A stretch of 64,000 nt of DNA, taken from contig JAFREE010000063.1 in the NCBI GenBank assembly GCA_019400425.1, positions 62,001-126,000 of the forward strand. The letters run 5' to 3'. Made by a program: the position numbers and the translations under genes. Positions 57,871 through 64,000 of this stretch are shown here, in pieces. Numbering within the stretch: the stretch's first letter is position 1; every line of letters begins with the position of its first letter. A model generated the notes under the pieces. The model saw only the letters and a list, made by a program, of their open reading frames with translations. It did no database searches and was not told where the DNA came from. This stretch comes from Hymenochaete sp. R1. Lineage: Eukaryota > Basidiomycota > Agaricomycetes > Hymenochaetales > Hymenochaetaceae.

Positions 57871-59439
57871 TCTTTCAGTTGTCGTTTCTGCTAGAAACTC
57901 TGACATCTAAAGCAGTGCCATTTTCTGCCGATCTGACCTCTTTCGTTACTACTTTAACGGATCCAAATTCTACTAGTATCCCTCCCCCCCCCTTCTCACT
58001 CCATGCCATTTCTGTTCCCGCTTCCGTCCATCTCCCTTCCCCCTCCAGGGTCATCTATCCCCTCCCGCCCTCCCGGCTTCTAGCTCTCCCATCCATCCAC
58101 CTCCGATCCTTCCTCTCATCTCCGTTACGCCCTTTGCCGCTTCCAATAACTAAAACCAAAACCAAACAACAGCGTCCCGGTCCTGTCGTCTCCTCTCCAG
58201 ATCCCCGCCTTTGAGATGATAAGGCTGAGTACACCGGGATCCACATTTTGCATGGAGCGGACACGATCTGTAGGAACAGAGGACTCGGATATTTGGTTCG
58301 TCAAAGTTCAAACCTTCGATGATATGACGGCTGCTGCTTGCTTGGGCAAAGTCAAGGCTCATATCCTACAGATGAATGAGACTCAGGCGCTCGAGCATAG
58401 GCTGATATTTACCTCCTTTGTCTCTAGGGAGTTCACCTTTGTGCGATGGTATCCTATGTATAAGTGAGTTAGTTTAGCTCCAACAATCACCATTTGGTAA
58501 GTCAATGACTTTCTGTGACCATAAAGACTCGGAAGCAACGGGGAGGAAACTGCCTTTTGAAATTATTCTCTTAAACACTCTTGATGATTACAAAGCGTAA
58601 CTCAAAGCTGACGAAAATAGGAAGAATATGGCTTGGGAGGACAATGCGCCATAGTACCATGCGGCAAAAATCATCAAATAATGATTTGCTGCCCATGATT
58701 GCTCTCCTTTCAGCCGCTCGGCGTAACAACCAACCTCAGCCCCATCAAAATCAAAACCATACGGAGGCCGCTCAAAGTGCCTATTAAGCATCATGCGTTC
58801 ACTCCTGTTGACTCCCAATACCAGTGCTGCTGCGTCGGAGGCAGCGACGGCTGCACAGGTGATCTAGAGAAGAGGCATGGGGCATCTGACTGTTCGAGTC
58901 TTCGAGATTCTGAATCTCAACGAACGAGAAATAACACTCTTACACTAGCAGCTTAATTTGTCTTTCGTTAATGTTTTAATCTTATTTTATTGAGTATGCT
59001 GTGCGACGTTGATATATATGGTCTTTATTTTGAATTCGGAATATAAAATTTGTACGAAAAATAAAGAATGCGCAAAGCTCAACTTCGGGTTGTGTTTCGC
59101 ATCAGTCGCTAAGCGACCAGCGCCGCGGCTGGAAACTTCGAACGATCCCGGGCATGTTTAAATAGGGCCAGCTGAAAGTGCCATCGAACAGAATCTCGTG
59201 AAGATTTAATCCTGGAATGCAAAGGGCCGAATTTCTGTTTTCATCCAGTGGGCGTGCTAAAAATGCGAAAGCCGTGCATTTCTCGGCTACTCCGAGTCGG
59301 GCCCTCGTTTGTATTCAAAACGTTTCGTAAAAAATCACGATTTAAAGAAAGCCAGTGAGCTCAGACATACATGACATCGAGCGCATGAGAATGGGCAGCG
59401 GTATTGTGAAATGGTATATCGTCAGAGCAAGTGCCCAGC
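57871..59439. other. Stretch between retrotransposon and JmjC-like gene
   Basis: Pyrimidine-rich at 57960-58200. A plus-strand frame at 58216-58467 (83 codons) reads protein-like but has no known domain and no clear continuation. AT-rich from 58960 to 59070. It may include the retrotransposon gag and LTR in unrecognisable form. Confidence 0.45.
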
Positions 59440-62400
59440 TCAATGCAAGGACTGCGTAATGAGTTCGGGCCAATATATCGTTTTGGGCTTCCACCTACTA
59501 GTTATACTGGAGAATGACTCGTGCTTAGACCGCAAACACACGCATCGAAATTCGACATCAGTCGAATCACCCTCAAGTAATACTGCTTTCACTAGGGAGC
59601 TGAGGCTTTCCTCGAAGGGGAGAATTGCCTTGGCTACGAAACCATCCTCTGCAATATATTTGAGGCATTGCAAGGCAGCCTCCACCCCAAGCGGCCAGTC
59701 GTGGTTGAATTCTACCGTGTCGTGCCATTTTTCACTTGGTGAGCCGCTTCCAGCACGAGGGGCCAACTGATCCAGATTAAGAACAATATAGATCAGTGAC
59801 AGCATGCATTTGATCCTTTCTGGGCTTCTATCTGCAAGAAGCCAATCTGATTAAAATCCCTTGGTAAGCGCATGAGGCTCAGGCTCAAAAATAGCCATCG
59901 AACCTGGGGGGGCTTGCGTGTTCAGCAAGCGCTCTTTGGTCGACAAGGCCCACTGGATAAAGACGATGTAGGCACGCGGATGTTCAGCGTTTGTCGAGTT
60001 AGGATATAAATGCTCCGTAAGCATTCCTTGCATTGTCTCATACATCCATTCGAGAGAATAAAAATGGGCTCCGAACATGATTGAGTCTTGAAGGGTAACT
60101 ACCATGTGTTCTTGTCGAGGGCGTATGTATCTGAGCCAAAGGGAAAAGAAGGGGGAAGGGCCCGTGGTTGCTGATTATCAACTTCAACCAAATTTCAACC
60201 AAGCACATCGCACTCACAGTTGGTCTCCTGGTAGAAGTAATAAGGGAATGCAAGGAATTTCTTCCACCTCCCCTGGGTCAGCATCAAATATAAAATCGCC
60301 GGAGCTGGATCTTTCATATAAGATCAGGAGCTTGACACCGGCCCACATATGCACAAATGTGCCATATCCAGAGGGGCTGATGCACCATTTTGTAAAAGCT
60401 CCCTTTGTTGCTGCAGTCGCCCACCTGCGGGCAAGGTCCAATCCGGCCACAGAGGTAAGAAGAGTCCTTTCTTTATCAACTTGAAAGCGATTGATGAGCT
60501 TTGAGAAGTCGTCTATCTCACTATTGTGCCAAAAGAGTTAACGCCATATCAATGCTATCGAGAGAGAAAAGAAGATCCCTACATCGCTATGTAATCTTGT
60601 GAAAGAGGTATATCGAGGTAGTTCAAAACAGCCCCGCCCCTTTCCACCGTTCCTCTCCTTTGATTGAGATCATTCAATGTTGCGTACACAAGCTTCGGAC
60701 CCCTTCTATAATGAGAGTTGAAGAAAGCTTCATTGCTCTGAGTGCGGCCTGCCTTTAGCAATTTCCAATCGTCTCCATTGATATGGGATTGGTCTACAAG
60801 GTTAGGAAGTTGAGAATGAAAGAGAAGTTATCATTTACGGTTTCTCACCGTGGACCGTCCATGCCTGGAAAGTGTCAAAACCCTTTTCAAGATCTTTCCA
60901 GCCATCTATTCGTCCTACATCCACCGGCTCTCCTCCATGGACATATACATTACCTTTTTCGAGGTAGTATCGCCGCACCATCTCACCAAACCCCTCCCAC
61001 TTGCTTTTTGAGAAACAATAGACTGAATTTGTCCCAGAACTGACTCGTAGATGTGATAAATCCAATGCATTTTTAGCCTTCTCATCATGAGCTGCCATTC
61101 TATTGTGGTTCAACTGCATTCGACTTACCTGAGGAAACGCGACGCCTACGGTGACAAGACACTCTATCGCTTGTTCACTTCCGGCTGCAAACGAGCATGA
61201 TGGTGAGTCACTCGCGGTATGCGACGCTAGCTTCAAGCCGAATTCATGCTTCCAAAATGACAAGTGGTGCGATCTGCTCTCGGGGATGAACCCAGGTGTC
61301 ACGAAGTTCACCAGATGAGGTGTCAACTACGCTAGTCAGGAGTAATATTCGACAAATAAGCGCCATATGCCAGTGCTCACTTTCTTCGTGTTTCGGGGCG
61401 GTAAGACCGGCGGGGCGTGTTCCAGTTTTAAAGCATTGGGCCGATAGATCCAACCACCAGTGATGCCCTTCCTGTCTTCATCATTTGTCAGTGGATCATT
61501 CAACCTCTGTCTCTTAGCGCTCTTCTCAAGACTGATTCTGGGTTTGCGCTTTCGTTTTTCTAGCCCCCTAGGCCGCTCACACGGGGTTTCGCTGCTTGTC
61601 CCTAACAAAGTCCCTTTGTTAGCAGTAGAGATGGCGGAGGAAGAAGAGACGTTATCATTCGTACTGGGGTGGCCATGCAAGTTTGCTTTGCTGATTGCTA
61701 GCAATGGGTTCAAGTTCTCGATAATAGGTGAGCCAGGCACAGACATCCCGCCGGACTCGTATAATTTGCCTGCTTTTAAGACACTGGGTCGCGCCTGTTG
61801 CGCCCACTGGCAGCCGGAGCACGGCAACAGCTCGTGGCCAAAAGCGTAATTTTTTGCTCCTGGACGCTTGGGCGCAGATATGTCTCGATCATCCTCGCTT
61901 CCACTGTTTGGCTTCCGAGTATTTGACGGGCTTCCTGGGTGCATTGTAGAACATGGCGAGGGAAAAGGGAAATCTGTGTCAGTGATGGGGCCTTCAAGTT
62001 GACCAGTTTGGTCACCGTCGTTGTTCACGGAGGAGCCGGCACAACCGGAAAAAGTAATCTCTCCAGAATGGCTATCGTTTGCCTCGGGAAGTTCAACTTG
62101 AGCGTTGTCCTTGAAGGTGATGAGAGATGGCGAAGGGGGATCAGGAACTGGGGCGAGTCCCTTGCTTGCCCCTCCATAATCGCCGTCGCTAGGGTTAAGA
62201 GCATCGACGCTCTCAGTGTCCAGATTCGAGTTGTAAAGGCAGCGACACGCTCGACTCCTGCAACCCTGATTAGCATCGGAGTTGGAGATTTCGGTGGCAA
62301 ATGGCTGGCTTCGTCCAGAGAGTGCACCGTCTCTCATATTAGTGGCGCATAGAATGCCAGTGGTCGGCACAGGGGGGATTTTGGCACAGGAGGCTGTATC

Positions 62401-63939
62401 TCCCCTTTCAGACTGGCCCAAAACACCAGGCTTTCCGACTCCCTCCGCGATTTTTGTTTTATTTGGAGGTTTTGAAGCTAAACTAATCTGCCAGTCCTCG
62501 GCATGAACGTCAACGATGACGGGTCGACTTTTGCTCTCGTGTAGGACCTCTGCGATGCGTTCGAGCCTCTTCCGCCCAGGATCATCTTCGTCTTGTCGTT
62601 TCTCAAAGTCAGCCTCCCAGTCGCAGAGCCTTTTGGGGCAACTGTCGATATTCTCCCCTTTAAGTCTTCCGACCAGTGAAGACATTGCAGGCTGCAACAC
62701 CCCTGGACCCCTGACTGCAGTCTCGAATATAATGTTGAGTAGGTTATACTCAATTTTCTGCATCACTTCATCTGGTTCGAGGCGTGGGTAAGTCAGGCTC
62801 TACGGAATAATTCAGATAAAATATGCAAATGTATCTTAAAGCACACCTGAAGACCCGAGGACATTCCAAAGCGCACTCTTGAATTTGATGAAAACTGTAT
62901 TTTAGAAAGGAGGCAAAGCGGCGATATGCCTATGGCGATAAAGAGCGGGCGAAGCAAGTCCCAGTCGTCCGCGTCTTGTGTCAGCAAGGCTCGAATTTGT
63001 GATCCCATTGCCCGACTGCCAGTGGAAAGCTGAATCAGAAGTAGAAGAAATTTCCAATCCACATGCTCACCTAAGGAGCTCGATCAGGGAGGAGTCTTTG
63101 ACCTGATTCCCAAATGGCCACTCTTTGTCGCTCTTCAGAGCGTTCCGCTTTGCTGCCGCTACATTTTCGGGCGAATAAGGCCACTCTAGCCCGTATCGCT
63201 CCTTGTTCTTGTCTCTCTCTACTTTCCTCTGATAGATCGCTTCAGTAAAAATGGGAGAAGAATCCAGGGCAGAATGGCGAACCAGCATCATTGCAATTAC
63301 TCCTAGGGAGGCATGAAGGAAGTTGTTCTCGGTGTTATTGACCTTGAACTTCTTCTCGTTCATGCCAAAAGCCTTGCCCATATCAGCGACAATGCGCGTC
63401 AGCCTTCCAATCCTTCCGCATCCGGGTTCAAAGGTCAGGCCGCGAGCGTCCGCCAACGTTTTGCTCGATCCACAACTTGCTTCCCCGTAAACTTCGGACC
63501 AGTTCTTCAGGTGCTCTTTCAAATTCCCGACCCAGCGTATGTATTGTTCGAAAACCACATTCAAGGGGTGGTCGGGATTTCGCGGCTTCTCCGCGGGTTT
63601 GACATAATGGAGCTGGACGAGAGCTCTTCTTGCGTCGAAAGGGTCTGAAGCAAATGCAATCCGGTCCAGAAACATGTCCTGTAGCATCCACTCAACATAC
63701 AAAGAACCACTTTCCTGCAACGCCGCACGAGCAAATTTTCTCATGTTACGGTTAAGGGATTTCAAAGCTTTGCTCGTGAAACGTTCCATTCCGAGGGCGA
63801 GCGAGAGGATGTCCTCATAAAGTCGCTTTCTTTCCGTATCACTGCTAGACCCTACTGCGGATAGGTCGAGCTCGTGTCGGAAGTAAGGCGCTGTAAGGCC
63901 TATCCCAGTTGCACTTGAAATGAGGAGCACTTTGCTCAT
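59440..63939 (-). CDS. Large JmjC-like (cupin) domain protein
   Basis: Eight exons (63939-63071, 63015-62847, 62799-61381, 61326-60849, 60793-60583, 60520-60218, 60130-59904, 59831-59440) join in phase to 1,355 residues. The first 400 residues are helical and unlike any domain I know. The middle (about 400-820) is disordered, with a basic block (LEKRKRKPRISLEKSAKRQR) that fits a nuclear signal. The C-terminal third resembles the JmjC-like fold of agaricomycete protein families: SGYGTFVHMWAGVKLLILYE, then PLLLLPGDQLYIRPRQEHMV and VTLQDSIMFGAHFYSLEWM, about residues 1095-1180. The usual HxD iron motif before the GT-V step is replaced by S-P-S (about 1097-1099), while the later His (about 1158) is kept. 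Role unknown; an oxygenase activity is doubtful. The TTG codon upstream of the ATG at 63939 was not taken as a start. Confidence 0.78.
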
Positions 63940-64000
63940 CGTGTACAAGGAACGATCGAAGAAGAAAAAAGCTAGGGGACAGAAGTAGATGTAGCGATTC

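Noticed and set aside
58216..58467. 83-codon plus-strand frame that reads protein-like
   Set aside because: No known domain and no convincing continuation; it lies beside a decayed retrotransposon.
1..64000. tRNA, rRNA, riboswitch or CRISPR features
   Set aside because: No B-box-like tRNA core with a foldable cloverleaf was noticed by eye, and CRISPR arrays and bacterial riboswitches are not expected in this nuclear fungal DNA. A tRNAscan run would be decisive for tRNA genes.

Overview
The window is nuclear DNA of a filamentous basidiomycete, most likely an agaricomycete. Genes are split by many short introns (about 45-80 bases, GT...AG with two GC...AG cases), and the recognisable proteins are fungal or general eukaryotic. 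No prokaryotic, viral or organellar gene was seen. Gene models were built by hand: exons were joined only where splice sites and reading phase agreed. Coordinates are first to last coding base, with exons listed in the entries.

Left part (1-24,500): an XRCC4/XLF-superfamily candidate (NHEJ), a TANGO2/NRDE protein, a Zn2Cys6 transcription factor, a 14-exon phosphatidylserine synthase of the base-exchange (PTDSS) type, a 67-residue small protein, actin-related protein ARP6 and mitochondrial FAD glycerol-3-phosphate dehydrogenase (GUT2). Two poorly coding stretches (2,876-5,590 and 9,631-13,254) separate them. A 242-bp inverted-repeat element with a 3-bp target duplication lies at 23,738-23,979.

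Middle part (24,500-48,200): two uncharacterised membrane proteins, an F-box protein, a coiled-coil/AT-hook protein and a second coiled-coil protein that look like distant paralogues flanking a 426-residue unknown, then four small genes of one undescribed family (35,777-41,007). Each of the four has three exons, the same intron phases and a middle exon of exactly 78 bases. CDC37 (Hsp90 co-chaperone) and EBP2 (ribosome biogenesis) follow in convergent orientation, then a 360-residue unknown rich in S/T-P sites.

Right part (48,200-64,000): a repeat-rich and decayed region. It holds a 22-bp motif in five copies, then five same-strand fragments of unrelated host genes with stops and truncations (mitochondrial pyruvate carrier first exon, MCM10 OB-fold, MCM10-like N-terminus, C2H2 zinc fingers, Rds1-like ferritin). 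A decayed Ty1/copia element on the minus strand comes next. The window ends with an 8-exon, 1,355-residue protein carrying a JmjC-like cupin without the usual HxD metal motif.

The most novel items are the four-gene small-protein family, the string of captured or decayed gene fragments, the paralogous coiled-coil pair and the JmjC-like protein. Functions of unknown genes are not asserted.
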